From Sphingomonas sp. Leaf33 (lineage in GTDB: Bacteria > Pseudomonadota > Alphaproteobacteria > Sphingomonadales > Sphingomonadaceae): a stretch of 64,000 bases of DNA. Position numbers and translations under genes: made by a program. The stretch spans positions 2,326,408 to 2,390,407 of the forward strand of contig NZ_LMLB01000001.1 of assembly GCF_001421785.1 (NCBI RefSeq), given 5' to 3'. The notes under the pieces are model-generated. The model was not told the origin of the DNA, did not search any database, and saw only the letters and a program-made list of their open reading frames with translations. Positions 1 through 9,026 of this stretch are shown here, piece by piece (positions within the stretch are counted from its first letter, which is position 1; each line of letters starts with the position of its first letter).

Positions 1-1101
1 GCCGATCACTTCGGCAAAGGCCAGCAGCATGACGAAGAACAGCACCAGCCCCGCGCCGACCAACAGATATTCGATGGCCGAAACACGCACCCCGCCGACC
101 ACGTCGAACATCAGGAAGGCGGCAAAGGTGAAACCGATGAACAGGAAGCCGTATTTCACGCTGCGGTTGACCTGGGCGTAGAGATCGACCGGTGAAACAA
201 GAGTCACGCCTGCGAGGTGATCGCTGCCCGCGTCGGTGCGGTTGGTATCGACGGACGGCACACCTGCCGACACCAGCGCCCGGCCCAGCGCCAGATTGCC
301 GACACGCCAGCGCGCGGTGAAGCCGTCGACGTCCAGGCTGTGCTGCGCGGGCAGGAAGCCGCCGCCAAAGCTCGGGTGCTGCCACGGCGACGTCACCGTC
401 CAGCGCGTGTCGCCGGCGAAGGGGGCAAGCATCAGGCTGGTGTTGCCGCGGAAATCATAGGAGAATTTTGCAACGATCGCCCGCCCGCGCAGCACGCCCG
501 CATCGAACGGGGCGACGAACCCGGCCCCGCCGGTCGCCTCCACGCCCTTGTCCGGCCGAAGCGGACGACGGGCGCCGTCGATCTCGACGGACGGCGGCGC
601 ACCGTACAGGCCGCGCGCGTCACTCAGGCCGAAGCGCAGTTCGGCCCGGTCGAGCGCAAGCGCGTCAGCCGCGACACCGTAGCGCGTAAGGTCGGCGGGC
701 AGCGTGAAGCGTGCCTGCCCGGTGGTGGCCGCGGAATAGACCACGGCTTCGTAGATCGATCGCTTGCGCCGTTCCGGGGCTATCGTCGAGCGGATGTCGG
801 TCAGGTCCGGCGCGATCTGCAATTCGCGCCATACGCGCGACGTGCGGGCGCTCGGCTGCCCGCCCTGCGGCACCGGGTCCGTCGCATCGGACAGATAGGG
901 GATGACCAGCACCGGCCCGCCGATCGTCTGCGGGCCACCCCACCCTTCCGCGATCGATGCGCGCGCGGACTCCGACTGCGACTGGCGGTCATAGACGAGC
1001 AGATAGACGGCAAAGAGCGGGATGGTGAGCGCCGCGGCGACTAGGATCGCAAAGGCGAGCTTCATCGTCGGCGTGCGCTCGACGCGAGGCAGATGGTCCA
1101 T
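1..1101 (-). CDS. creD: CreD-family inner membrane protein (C-terminus cut by window edge)
   Basis: The reading frame is open from an ATG at 1101 to the window edge, giving 367 residues of a protein whose family is usually about 450 long. An AGGAG lies about 8 nt upstream of the ATG. The N-terminus has one membrane segment (about residues 13-34), followed by a long periplasmic domain with the family-like stretches GGPVLVIPY and YEAVVYSA. Hydrophobic segments then start at about residue 315 (KYGFLFIGFTFAAFLMFDVV). CreD is an inner-membrane protein that in enterobacteria belongs to the CreBC regulon and affects envelope integrity and colicin tolerance. No creB or creC is visible here, so regulation is unknown. 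The identification rests on overall architecture and the conserved membrane segment after the periplasmic domain. Confidence 0.85.
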   Translation of the reverse strand, partial: MDHLPRVERTPTMKLAFAILVAAALTIPLFAVYLLVYDRQSQSESARASIAEGWGGPQTIGGPVLVIPYLSDATDPVPQGGQPSARTSRVWRELQIAPDLTDIRSTIAPERRKRSIYEAVVYSAATTGQARFTLPADLTRYGVAADALALDRAELRFGLSDARGLYGAPPSVEIDGARRPLRPDKGVEATGGAGFVAPFDAGVLRGRAIVAKFSYDFRGNTSLMLAPFAGDTRWTVTSPWQHPSFGGGFLPAQHSLDVDGFTARWRVGNLALGRALVSAGVPSVDTNRTDAGSDHLAGVTLVSPVDLYAQVNRSVKYGFLFIGFTFAAFLMFDVVGGVRVSAIEYLLVGAGLVLFFVMLLAFAEVIG

Positions 1102-1205
1102 GGGTAGGGCTCCTGAAGTGGAGCCCCGTCGTTGCGGAAAAAGCCATGAGCGGCATGAGCGGGGCGTGAGGCTTTGCTGAAAAGCGCGCCGATCCCGCGC
1201 CGCCC

Positions 1206-1832
1206 TCAGATCACGTCGAGGACCAGCCCCATCTCCAGCGCTTCCTGGCAATCGATATACCAGTTGTTCGGCGCCTTCTTCAGCAGATCGTCATAGTCGA
1301 CCGTCGACCCCGCAATCAGCGCGCGGAACCCCTCTTCCTCGATCGCGATCGACTGTTCGATCTCGTGCAGCTTGGCCTTCAGATTGGCGATCTGCATCTT
1401 CAGCGGGCCCGAGAGTTGGACCGTCGCCTGCATCTGCCGCTCGTGCACCATCAATCGCGTGCCGCGGGTCAGGAAGCGCTTGTCGTTGGGAAACGCCGAC
1501 ATGAAGGTGGCGCCGGCCGAATAGACCGCGACCTTGCCCAGGAACAGCGTCTCGCGGCCGGTATATTCGCCGATCAGGCGGACGTCGTCGCCCATTGCAC
1601 GCGCCACCTCCGGATCGCCGCCCAGCGTGGTGATCGAAAAGACGATGCTCCCCTCCGCCGGTGCGTCCAGGATCTGCTGGCGGAAGCTGTCGTACATCGC
1701 ATCGTCCACCGTGCCGTGCAGATGGACATTGGGGTTGGCGAGCAGCGGATACTGGCGGGCGTTGGCGCGGGTCTGGTCCATGTCGCCCGCAACCGGCCAG
1801 CGCGGTGGAGGTTCCGTCGCGCGCTTCAGCAA
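1206..1832 (-). CDS. ClpP-like serine protease (ClpP/crotonase fold)
   Basis: A 208-residue ClpP-fold protein. The oxyanion-type loop is TLGGD (residues 69-73), the candidate nucleophile is Ser105 in VYSAGATF, and the candidate general base is His130 in LMVHERQ. These match the order of ClpP motifs, but the usual GxAAS sequence is replaced. It is therefore probably a ClpP-related or SDH-type peptidase rather than the housekeeping ClpP. The upstream gene ends in TGA inside the sequence TTGCTGA, whose TTG (1832) would start this gene, suggesting translational coupling. An internal ATG at 1781 (MDQTRANAR) is an alternative start. It is the last gene of an apparent operon with kynU and a HExxH protein. 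Substrate and any ATPase partner are unknown. Confidence 0.75.
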   Translation of the reverse strand: MLKRATEPPPRWPVAGDMDQTRANARQYPLLANPNVHLHGTVDDAMYDSFRQQILDAPAEGSIVFSITTLGGDPEVARAMGDDVRLIGEYTGRETLFLGKVAVYSAGATFMSAFPNDKRFLTRGTRLMVHERQMQATVQLSGPLKMQIANLKAKLHEIEQSIAIEEEGFRALIAGSTVDYDDLLKKAPNNWYIDCQEALEMGLVLDVI

Positions 1833-2680
1833 ACCTCGGCCGTATTCAACGGTATCGGCCCGGGCGGGACGCGCGCAGAATGGCGCCAGAACGGGTCACT
1901 ATCCAGCCGATGCCGCCGGCCATAGGCTTTGCCGAGCACCGCGTAGAGCGCCGGGTCGTAGCGCTTCAGGTCGGCGGGGCTGAGGATCCGCGTACCGTCG
2001 ACGACCGTCAGGCGGTTCGATTCAAACCACGTCTGCGTACCCTCCGCCCAATATTCGCCGACCGAGGTCAGCGCATATTCGTTCGTCCACCGGCCGCTCG
2101 CCCTGGCCGCGGCATAGGCCCGCTCGACCGCGGCGTAGAGCGGGCGGGCGCGACGCTGGATCGCGTGCAGGATGCCGTGCGCAAACTCGTGGACGAAGAT
2201 CGTCTCGCCATAATAGCGTGACGTCGTCAGCCCCAGCAGGTCCTCGGCCGCGCCGCTGGTCAGCACGCCGCCCATTCCGCGGGCGCGGGCATTCCAATAG
2301 GCGCGGTCGGTCACCTTCCTGATGCGGGTGTCGTAATGCTTGCGCTCGCACCGGGTCAGCCGCGGATCGTCGCGCGCCGGCTTCACCCAGTGACGCTGTT
2401 CGGGCAGGTCGGTGGTATATTCGTCCTCCGCCATGATCGCGACGCGGGTGCCCATCGCGGCAAGCTCGCGGGCGAGATCGCTGCGGTGGGCGAGCATCCC
2501 TGTCACGATGTCGCGTGCGGCATAGAGGGCGCCGTCCGGGGCCTTCTCCGACGACAGGATCGGGATGCCGGCGGCGTCGAGATATTTTGCGTAGAACGGG
2601 TCCGCGCGCAGTGCGGCCGGCGGCGGCCGGATTGCCGGCGCCGCAGCGACCAAGGCCAAGGCGAGCGCGATCCCCTTCAT
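1826..2680 (-). CDS. Exported protein with HExxH zinc-peptidase motif
   Basis: A 284-residue protein with a short N-terminal signal-like segment (MKGIALALALVAAAPA). The centre carries HEFAH (His164, Glu165, His168), followed about 40 residues later by EYWAEGTQTWF, whose glutamates could supply the third zinc ligand as in gluzincin-type metallopeptidases. The family was not recognised by name, so peptidase activity is inferred from these motifs only. The ATG overlaps the kynU stop (ATGA, 2677-2680), and the 3' end overlaps the ClpP-like gene. The three genes are therefore probably co-transcribed and translationally coupled, although the link between kynurenine catabolism and two putative proteases is not obvious. 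Confidence 0.7.
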   Translation of the reverse strand: MKGIALALALVAAAPAIRPPPAALRADPFYAKYLDAAGIPILSSEKAPDGALYAARDIVTGMLAHRSDLARELAAMGTRVAIMAEDEYTTDLPEQRHWVKPARDDPRLTRCERKHYDTRIRKVTDRAYWNARARGMGGVLTSGAAEDLLGLTTSRYYGETIFVHEFAHGILHAIQRRARPLYAAVERAYAAARASGRWTNEYALTSVGEYWAEGTQTWFESNRLTVVDGTRILSPADLKRYDPALYAVLGKAYGRRHRLDSDPFWRHSARVPPGPIPLNTAEVC

Positions 2681-3870
2681 GTCACCGCGTTGCGCGCGTG
2701 GAATTCCGGACGATCCCAGCGGCCGGTGGCAAGGATGTCGGCCAGCACCGTCACTGCGCGATCGACATCTGCCAGATCGTTGTACAGCGGCGCGAAGCCG
2801 AAGCGCAGGATGTCGGGCGCGCGGAAATCGCCGATTACGCCCTCTGCGATCAACGCCTGCATCACCGCATAGGCCTGGGGATGGCGGACGCCGACCTGGC
2901 TGCCGCGCGCATGCGGGTCGCGCGGCGAGGCCAGCGTGACGCCCGCACACCGTGCCTCGACCCCGGCGATGAACGCTTCGCTCAGCTCGATCGATCGTGC
3001 ACGCAGGTCGGCCATGGCGACACCGTCCCAGGCATCGAGCGCGGCATCGAGCACCGCCAGCGCGATCACGGGCGGCGTCCCCACCCGCATCCGCTCGATC
3101 CCCTTGCCCGGCCGATAGTCGAGATCGAAGGCGAACGGCGCGGCATGACCCATCCAGCCCGATAGCGCCGGCAGCGCCGCATCGTGATGCGCCGGTGCGA
3201 CATAGATGAACGCGGGCGCGCCGGGGCCGCCGTTCAGATACTTGTACGTGCAGCCCACCGCGAAATCGGCTGCACCCGCCGTCACATCGACCGGCACTGC
3301 GCCCGCCGAATGCGCGAGGTCCCAGATGGCGAGCGCGCCCACGTCATGCGCCCTGGCGGTCAGCGCGGGCATGTCGTGACGGCGGCCGGTGCGGTAATCG
3401 ACTTCGGTCAGCAGCGTAACTGCGATGTTGTCGTCGATTGCATCGGCGACCTCGTCGGGAGCCACGACCTTTAAGCGATAATCCGAACCGAGCGAGGCGA
3501 GCAGTCCCTGCGCGATATACAGGTCGGTCGGGAAATTGCCGCTGTCGGACAGCACGACCCGCCGGTCGGGACGCATCGAAAGCGCGGAAGCGAGCGCCTG
3601 GTAGACCTTGATGCTCAGCGTATCGCCCATCACGACACTGCCCGCCGGCGCGCCGATCAGCCGGGCGATCCGGTCCCCCACCCGCCCCGGCGCGGCCATC
3701 CAGCCGGCGGTGTTCCAGCCGCGGATCAGCATCTCGCCCCATTCGTCGGCGACCACCCGGCGTGCCCGCTCCTGCGCGGCGATCGGCAGCGGACCCAGCG
3801 AATTGCCGTCGAGATAGGTGACCCCCGCCGGCAGGTGGAACATCGCGCGGGTTGCGGTGAAATCGGTCAT
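2677..3870 (-). CDS. kynU: Kynureninase
   Basis: A 397-residue PLP-dependent hydrolase close to the usual kynureninase length of about 400. It should split L-kynurenine (or 3-hydroxykynurenine) into anthranilate (or 3-hydroxyanthranilate) and alanine. The family N-terminal signature YLDGNSLG is at residues 19-26. The PLP lysine is Lys210 in CTYKYLNGGPGAP, and WDLAHSAGA (183-191) contributes the PLP-binding aspartate. The ATG at 3870 gives the expected N-terminus (MTDFTATRAMF); in-frame sequence upstream of it is not conserved-looking. It heads an overlapping minus-strand gene set and is divergent from the FucP-type transporter. No other tryptophan-degradation gene is in the window. Confidence 0.93.
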   Translation of the reverse strand: MTDFTATRAMFHLPAGVTYLDGNSLGPLPIAAQERARRVVADEWGEMLIRGWNTAGWMAAPGRVGDRIARLIGAPAGSVVMGDTLSIKVYQALASALSMRPDRRVVLSDSGNFPTDLYIAQGLLASLGSDYRLKVVAPDEVADAIDDNIAVTLLTEVDYRTGRRHDMPALTARAHDVGALAIWDLAHSAGAVPVDVTAGAADFAVGCTYKYLNGGPGAPAFIYVAPAHHDAALPALSGWMGHAAPFAFDLDYRPGKGIERMRVGTPPVIALAVLDAALDAWDGVAMADLRARSIELSEAFIAGVEARCAGVTLASPRDPHARGSQVGVRHPQAYAVMQALIAEGVIGDFRAPDILRFGFAPLYNDLADVDRAVTVLADILATGRWDRPEFHARNAVT

Positions 3871-4003
3871 GGCGGCGGTGATGGGGTTGAGAACGGTGGA
3901 GGTCAACGCTCGACCGTCCTTTCGGCGACGACAGCCCCGGCGGGACGGCATCGCCCTCTTGCGGCCCACACGCCAGCCTCTACACACGAACCGACGCAGC
4001 GCG

Positions 4004-4017
4004 TGGAAACGGTTACA
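4004..4017. promoter_or_regulatory. Possible LacI-family operator before the FucP-type transporter
   Basis: TGGAAACGGTTACA is an imperfect 14-bp palindrome centred on CG (five of seven pairs match), the layout of LacI/GalR-family operators. It lies 14 nt before the ATG of the sugar transporter, in the kynU/transporter divergent gap and next to the Shine-Dalgarno (GGAGAG). No LacI-type regulator gene is in the window. Binding is inferred only. Confidence 0.35.
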
Positions 4018-4031
4018 GCGGAGAGGGCGAC

Positions 4032-5390
4032 ATGACGACACGGCCGGCACCCCAGACGGGGGCCAACACGACGGCGGCATTCGCCACCGTTACGACCCTG
4101 TTCTTCGCCTGGGGGTTCATCACCTCGCTGATCGACCCGCTGGTCGCGGCGGTGAAGGGCATCTTTTCGCTGACCGATCTCCAGGCACAGCTCAGCGCCT
4201 CGGCGTTCTTCATCGCGTACGGCGTGATGAGCTTCCCGGCCGCCGCGCTGCTCAGCCGACACAAGTCGGTGCCGACTGTCCTCATCGCACTGACGCTGAT
4301 GATCGCCGGCTGCCTCATCATGCTGGGGGCGGCCAATGCGGCGATCTACACGCTGGTCCTGCTCGGTCTCTTCACGCTGGCGAGCGGCATCACGATCCTG
4401 CAGGTCGCCGCGAACCCGCTGGCAGCGGTGCTGGGCGATCCCTCGCGCAGCCATTTCCGCCTGACCTTCAGCCAGGCGTTCAACAGCCTCGGCACCTTCC
4501 TCGGTCCCTGGATCGGCGCGACGCTGTTCCTGAAGGGCGTCGAGGTGAAGGAAGGCACCGTCATTACCGAAGCCGTGCGCCAGACCGCGCTGGGCGGCAT
4601 CGACCGCGCGTTCTTCTGGATCGCCGGGCTGCTGGTCCTTTTGGTGCTGTTCTTCTTCACGATGCGCAAGCTGGTCGCCGCCGCGGCACCCGACAGCGCC
4701 GCCCCCAAGGGCTTCGGTGCCGCGATCGGCGAGGCGCTCGCGTCGCGCTGGGCAGTGCTCGGGGGCCTAGGCATCTTCCTCTACGTCGGTGCGGAAGTCG
4801 CGATCGGGACGCAGATGGCCTTGTTCCTGAATTCCGACGCGATCTGGGGCCAGTCGGACGCGGCATTCGGCATCCCGCTGCTGGGTCTGGCCATGGGCAG
4901 CGACGGCGTTCCCGGCGTGTCGCTGCTGCAAGCCGGCAAGGCCGTGTCCTTCTACTGGGGCGGCGCGATGGTCGGGCGGATCGTCGGATCGGTGTTGCTG
5001 ACCCGCTTCCCCGCCGCACGCCTGCTGGCGGTGTTTGCGGCGATCAATGTCGGCATCGCAAGCTACGTCCTGTTCGTCGGCGGCGTCGGCGCCGGTTTCG
5101 CCGCGCTGTCGATGGGCCTGTTCAATTCAATCATGTTCCCCGTCATCTTCACGCTGACGCTGGAACGTTCGACCGCCAGCCAGGAAGCGACGTCGGGGTT
5201 CCTGTGCTTCTCGATCGTCGGTGGCGCGGCGATCCCGCCGCTGACAGGGCTCGTGTCAGGCGCGACCGGCAGCTATGCGACGGCGTTCATCGTGCCGGCC
5301 GTCTGCTACGCCGCGCTGGTGGTGTTCGCGCTGGTCGCGGCGAGCGCAAAGGTGCGCAACGCGGGTGGGGCACCGACGACCGTTCACTAG
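4032..5390 (+). CDS. FucP/GluP-type MFS sugar:H+ symporter
   Basis: A 452-residue, 12-helix major facilitator protein. The first helix contains FFAWGFITSLIDPL, typical of the FHS family (FucP, GluP, NagP). Other family-like stretches are QVAANPLAAVLGD with a following SQAFNSLGTFLGPWIG, and a large central loop (about residues 190-245). Members import fucose, glucose/galactose or N-acetylglucosamine with protons, but the substrate cannot be chosen from sequence. The ATG is preceded by GGAGAGGGCGAC, a good ribosome-binding site. A LacI-like operator lies just upstream. With the sugar porter and TonB receptor downstream it may belong to a carbohydrate-uptake locus. Confidence 0.88.
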   Translation: MTTRPAPQTGANTTAAFATVTTLFFAWGFITSLIDPLVAAVKGIFSLTDLQAQLSASAFFIAYGVMSFPAAALLSRHKSVPTVLIALTLMIAGCLIMLGAANAAIYTLVLLGLFTLASGITILQVAANPLAAVLGDPSRSHFRLTFSQAFNSLGTFLGPWIGATLFLKGVEVKEGTVITEAVRQTALGGIDRAFFWIAGLLVLLVLFFFTMRKLVAAAAPDSAAPKGFGAAIGEALASRWAVLGGLGIFLYVGAEVAIGTQMALFLNSDAIWGQSDAAFGIPLLGLAMGSDGVPGVSLLQAGKAVSFYWGGAMVGRIVGSVLLTRFPAARLLAVFAAINVGIASYVLFVGGVGAGFAALSMGLFNSIMFPVIFTLTLERSTASQEATSGFLCFSIVGGAAIPPLTGLVSGATGSYATAFIVPAVCYAALVVFALVAASAKVRNAGGAPTTVH

Positions 5391-5396
5391 CACGTA

Positions 5397-5495
5397 CCGT
5401 TCGTGCTGAGCTTGTCGAAGCCCCGTTCTTTGCGCCGCGAGGTTATCGCGGACGTATTATAGAACGGCCCTTCGACAGGCTGAGGGCGAACGGGT
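5397..5495. repeat. Long inverted repeat, copy 1 of 3
   Basis: The left arm CCGTTCGTGCTGAGCTTGTC and the right-arm counterpart CTTCGACAGGCTGAGGGCGA are imperfect reverse complements at the ends of a roughly 100-bp unit. They fill the gap between two convergent transporter genes. Similar units are at 11893-11990 and 19626-19725. This resembles the REP-like intergenic repeats common in sphingomonad genomes. It could act as a bidirectional terminator. Confidence 0.7.
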
Positions 5496-6896
5496 TTAAC
5501 CTTCCATCGCCTCCAGTTCCTTGCCCTTGGTCTCGTGGATGAACCTCTGGACCAGGAAGAAGCTGACGACCGCCGCTGCCGCATACAGGCTGTAGCTCAC
5601 CGCCAGCCCCAGCCCCGCCGCCATCAACGGGAAGCTCTGCGCGACGAGGTAATTCGAGAACCACTGCGCGAAGCCGCAGACGGCCAGCGCCGAGCCGCGG
5701 ATCTGGTTCGGGAACATCTCGCCCAGCATCACCCACATGATCGGGCCCCAGCTGACGTTGAAGAAGATGACGTACAGGTTGGCCGCGACCAGCGCGCTCG
5801 TGCCGAGGTCGCTCGACAGGCTGAGCTTGCCCGTCGCATCGACCGTTCCGCTGGCAAAGGCATAGACCAGCGCGATCAGCGTCGCCGCCATCCCCGCCGA
5901 TCCGATCAACAGCAGCGGCTTGCGGCCGATCCGGTCGACCAGCGCGATCGTGATGAAGCACGCCGCGATCGACACCAGCCCCGAAACGATGTTGATCTGG
6001 AGCGACTGGTCCTCGCTGAACCCGGCCAGCTGCCACAGCGTCGCGCCGTAATAGAAGATGACGTTGATGCCGACCAGCTGCTGGAACACCGCCAGCAGCA
6101 GCCCCGCCCACAGGATCGGGCGGACGCGCCCCGTGGCGGGGTTCTTCAGGTCCGACAGGCGCGGTCGATGATCCTGGGAAAAGCTCGCGCGGATGTCGGT
6201 CAGCTTGGCGTCGGCCTCTGCCGGGCCGAACAAGCGCACAAGCACCGCACGAGCGTCGTCGGTGCGGCCCTTGGCGACCAGGTAGCGCGGACTTTCCGGG
6301 ATCATCGTCAGCGCGACCAGGAACACCGCCGCAGGAAGGGCCTGCATCAGGTACATCCAGCGCCACGCGTCGATCCCCGCCCAGAACGGCGCGGTCGAGG
6401 TGCCGGCGGCCCGCGCGAGGAAATAGTTCACGACGAACGCCGCGGTCAGCCCGGTGATGATCATGATCTGCTGCACGGTCGTCATCCGCCCGCGGATGTT
6501 CGCCGGCGCGACTTCGGCGATATAGGCCGGCGAAAGGACGCTCGCCGCGCCGACCGCCATGCCGCCGCCGAAGCGCGCCAGGACGAACAGCCATTGTTCG
6601 TGCGCGACGCCCTGGACCAGCGCGCCGACCAGGAACAGCAGCGCGGCAAGCATCATCACCTTGCGCCGGCCCATCACGTCGGCCAGCCGCCCAGCCAGGA
6701 ACGCGCCGACGAAACAGCCGATTAGCAGCGATCCGACGGTGAAGCCGAGGCCCGCCTCGGTCAGGCCGAACGTCGCCTTCAGCCCCGGCTGCGTTCCGTT
6801 CACCGCGCCGCTGTCATATCCGAACAGCAGACCGCCGATGGTCGCGACCGCGACGATCGCCGCGATGAATCCCGTGTTTGCGCGTTGTACCTGCAC
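5496..6896 (-). CDS. MFS sugar porter (sugar/H+ symporter)
   Basis: A 466-residue, 12-helix transporter of the sugar porter family (XylE/GalP/GLUT type). Signatures are GGLLFGYDSGAVNG in helix 1, GRLADVMGRRK after helix 2, PAYIAEVAPANIRGRM, PESPRYLV at the end of the N-half, QQLVGINVIFYYG in helix 7, DRIGRKPLLLIG, and a terminal HETKGKELE motif. The GTG at 6896 was chosen because GGAGAGG lies 8 nt upstream; an in-frame start further upstream (6956) adds a charged, unrelated N-terminus. It is convergent with the FucP-type transporter, with an inverted repeat between them, and lies downstream of the TonB receptor on the same strand. Substrate is probably a hexose or pentose. Confidence 0.9.
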   Translation of the reverse strand: MQVQRANTGFIAAIVAVATIGGLLFGYDSGAVNGTQPGLKATFGLTEAGLGFTVGSLLIGCFVGAFLAGRLADVMGRRKVMMLAALLFLVGALVQGVAHEQWLFVLARFGGGMAVGAASVLSPAYIAEVAPANIRGRMTTVQQIMIITGLTAAFVVNYFLARAAGTSTAPFWAGIDAWRWMYLMQALPAAVFLVALTMIPESPRYLVAKGRTDDARAVLVRLFGPAEADAKLTDIRASFSQDHRPRLSDLKNPATGRVRPILWAGLLLAVFQQLVGINVIFYYGATLWQLAGFSEDQSLQINIVSGLVSIAACFITIALVDRIGRKPLLLIGSAGMAATLIALVYAFASGTVDATGKLSLSSDLGTSALVAANLYVIFFNVSWGPIMWVMLGEMFPNQIRGSALAVCGFAQWFSNYLVAQSFPLMAAGLGLAVSYSLYAAAAVVSFFLVQRFIHETKGKELEAMEG

Positions 6897-6974
6897 GGCC
6901 CCGCCCCTCTCCAGCTTTGTTAGCGCTATCTGACGACAGTCGCGTGGCGCTGGCAAGGCAGAAAGCGCGCCGCG

Positions 6975-9026
6975 TCAGCGGCCCAGCCGCACGCCGATCC
7001 ACACCGTCCGCGGCGTCGCCCGTTCGACGATGCCGGTACCGGCCACCCCCGCCTCCACCCGTTCGTCGAACAGATTCTCGCCGCGAAGCTCGACCGCCAG
7101 CTTTGCGCCCAGCGGAATGGCGGCATAGGCGTCCAGCGTCGTTGCCGGCGCCAGCGTGCGGCTGTTGGCATCGTCCTCGAACTGGCGGGCGACGTGGCGC
7201 AGCGTCGTCGATAGCGCCATTCCGTCGCGGCGCCAGCCGACCGTGCCCGAAACGGCATCGCGCGGCGTCTGCGCGGGCCGCAGATCGTCGAGCGGAGCGG
7301 ACGTTCCGCTCGCCGACACGCGTGGGTCGACATGGCTCCACGACAGTAACGCGAACGCCGGGCCGGTGTCGTAGCGGGCATCGAGTTCGAGCCCTGTCGA
7401 CCTGATCGCATCCAGGTTGCGCCGCACGCGGTAAATGCCGTTGGCCGCGACGAAACCGACGCTGGCGAATGTCCCCGGCCCCCGCCCCTCTCCGACATTG
7501 GCGATGGCACCGCGCAATCGGTCACGAAACACGCTGACCCCGATCGATGCGCCCCGCACCGGCGTCAGGGTAACGCCCGCGTCGAATCCGGTCAGCCGTT
7601 CGGGCGACAGCGCAGCGTTGGCAGCGGTCGCGTCCGCCCCGACGCGGAACGGGCGGTAGAGTTCGTTGAGCGTCGGCAGCCGCCAGCCGCGATAGGCCGC
7701 AACGCGCAGCCTCACGGCCTCGACCGGCGCAAACGCCGCGCCCGCGCGGCCGGTCCATTCGGTGCCCGTGCGGTCGGCATAGACCGCATCGGTCAGCGGC
7801 GCACCACCGGCCAGCAGCGTCTCGCGCGTTCGCCCGTCGCTGATCCGCCAGCGATCGACCCGCCCGCCCAGCGTCAGCGTCACCGCACCGCGTTCGACGC
7901 TGGCGTCGGCGAACAGCCCCGTGGTCTGCGCCGACCCACCCGCCTCGCGGCGCCGCGTAGGGATGCCGGCCGCGTAGCTATAGAGTTCCTGCGTCCGCCC
8001 GGTCACGTCGCGCCAGTCGCCGCCCAGCCGCAGGTCGATGCCCGGTCCCATCGGCGGCACCAACTCCACCCGCGCGCCGAGCCCGGTCGCCGGCGTGTTG
8101 TACTGGTCGAGCGTCGGCGTGACGGTCGTGCGCGCGACATCGATCGCGGCGAACTGCGACGCGAAGCCACGGGTCTGGAGGTAGGCAAGCGCGGCAAACC
8201 CCCATCTCCCACGCCCCACCAGGCGCAGGCTTGCGTCGGCCCCTTCGCTGCGGTTGCGGGTGAAGGCCGTGCCCCGGTCGCGGACATCGGCAAAGGCGGC
8301 GACGTTCGCCTGGAGTTCCGTCGAGCCGCCCAGCGGCAACACCCCGCGAACCGCACCCGAGGCTTGCTCATACGGCGCGGCGCGATCGACCCGCCCCCGG
8401 CTTTCGGCGACCACGGGCACGAAGCCGTCGCCGCGCGCATAGGCAGCGGAGATCGTCGCGAACCCGCTGCCGCTGGTGACCAGCGCCGACGCATCGGCAT
8501 CGACCGAATCGCGACTGCCATAGGCGATCGATCCGGCGATCGGCGCACCTGACCGGCCCGCACTTTCCAGCTCGACCGTCCCCGCCAGCGCGCCGGCCCC
8601 AAAATAGCCGCTGCCGCCGCCGCGCGTCACGCGGATCAGGCCGATGCGGTCAGTGGCATAGGCCGGCAAGGCGACCCAGCCGCCGAACGGATCGGCCTGC
8701 GGCACGCCATCCAGGATCAGCAGCGCACGGCTCGACGCGTTGCCGCCGATGCCGCGCAACGAAATACCCTGGCTGGTGGGATTGGCGCTGCGCGAATCGG
8801 ATCGGCGGAATTGCTGAAGCCCGGCTGCGTCCGCCAGTACGGACTCCAGCCGCGCGCTGGCCGACTCCGCGATGCGCTCCGGCGCGATCGTGACCACGTC
8901 GAAAGCGGCGTCGCCCGGCCGCGGTGCAAGGCCGCGACCAGTGACGACGACGTCCGTCGTCTGTGCACGGGCCGGCACGGTGCCGGCAAGCAGAAGCAGG
9001 GCGACCGCCCCATAACGCGAAATGAT
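6975..9026 (-). CDS. TonB-dependent outer membrane receptor with apparent non-AUG start
   Basis: A TonB-dependent receptor of about 683 residues. After a signal peptide ending PARA, the mature protein starts QTTDVVVTG, a TonB-box-like motif. A plug domain follows (SQGISLRGIGGNASSRALLILDGVP, roughly residues 85-110), then a beta-barrel ending in aromatic/Arg residues (IGVRLGR). A classical leader (IISRYGAVALLLLAG...) is in frame, but no ATG, GTG or TTG starts it. The codons at 9026-9021 are ATC ATT, preceded by GGGGGA about 6 nt away. The only GTG (8978) would start inside the signal peptide and lose its hydrophobic core. Ligand is unknown; adjacent sugar transporters suggest a carbohydrate, but siderophore or cobalamin uptake is possible. 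Confidence 0.85.
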   Translation of the reverse strand: MISRYGAVALLLLAGTVPARAQTTDVVVTGRGLAPRPGDAAFDVVTIAPERIAESASARLESVLADAAGLQQFRRSDSRSANPTSQGISLRGIGGNASSRALLILDGVPQADPFGGWVALPAYATDRIGLIRVTRGGGSGYFGAGALAGTVELESAGRSGAPIAGSIAYGSRDSVDADASALVTSGSGFATISAAYARGDGFVPVVAESRGRVDRAAPYEQASGAVRGVLPLGGSTELQANVAAFADVRDRGTAFTRNRSEGADASLRLVGRGRWGFAALAYLQTRGFASQFAAIDVARTTVTPTLDQYNTPATGLGARVELVPPMGPGIDLRLGGDWRDVTGRTQELYSYAAGIPTRRREAGGSAQTTGLFADASVERGAVTLTLGGRVDRWRISDGRTRETLLAGGAPLTDAVYADRTGTEWTGRAGAAFAPVEAVRLRVAAYRGWRLPTLNELYRPFRVGADATAANAALSPERLTGFDAGVTLTPVRGASIGVSVFRDRLRGAIANVGEGRGPGTFASVGFVAANGIYRVRRNLDAIRSTGLELDARYDTGPAFALLSWSHVDPRVSASGTSAPLDDLRPAQTPRDAVSGTVGWRRDGMALSTTLRHVARQFEDDANSRTLAPATTLDAYAAIPLGAKLAVELRGENLFDERVEAGVAGTGIVERATPRTVWIGVRLGR

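Noticed and set aside
217..1044. A 275-codon open frame on the plus strand at the window start
   Set aside because: It is antisense to creD, whose motifs and ribosome site are clear.
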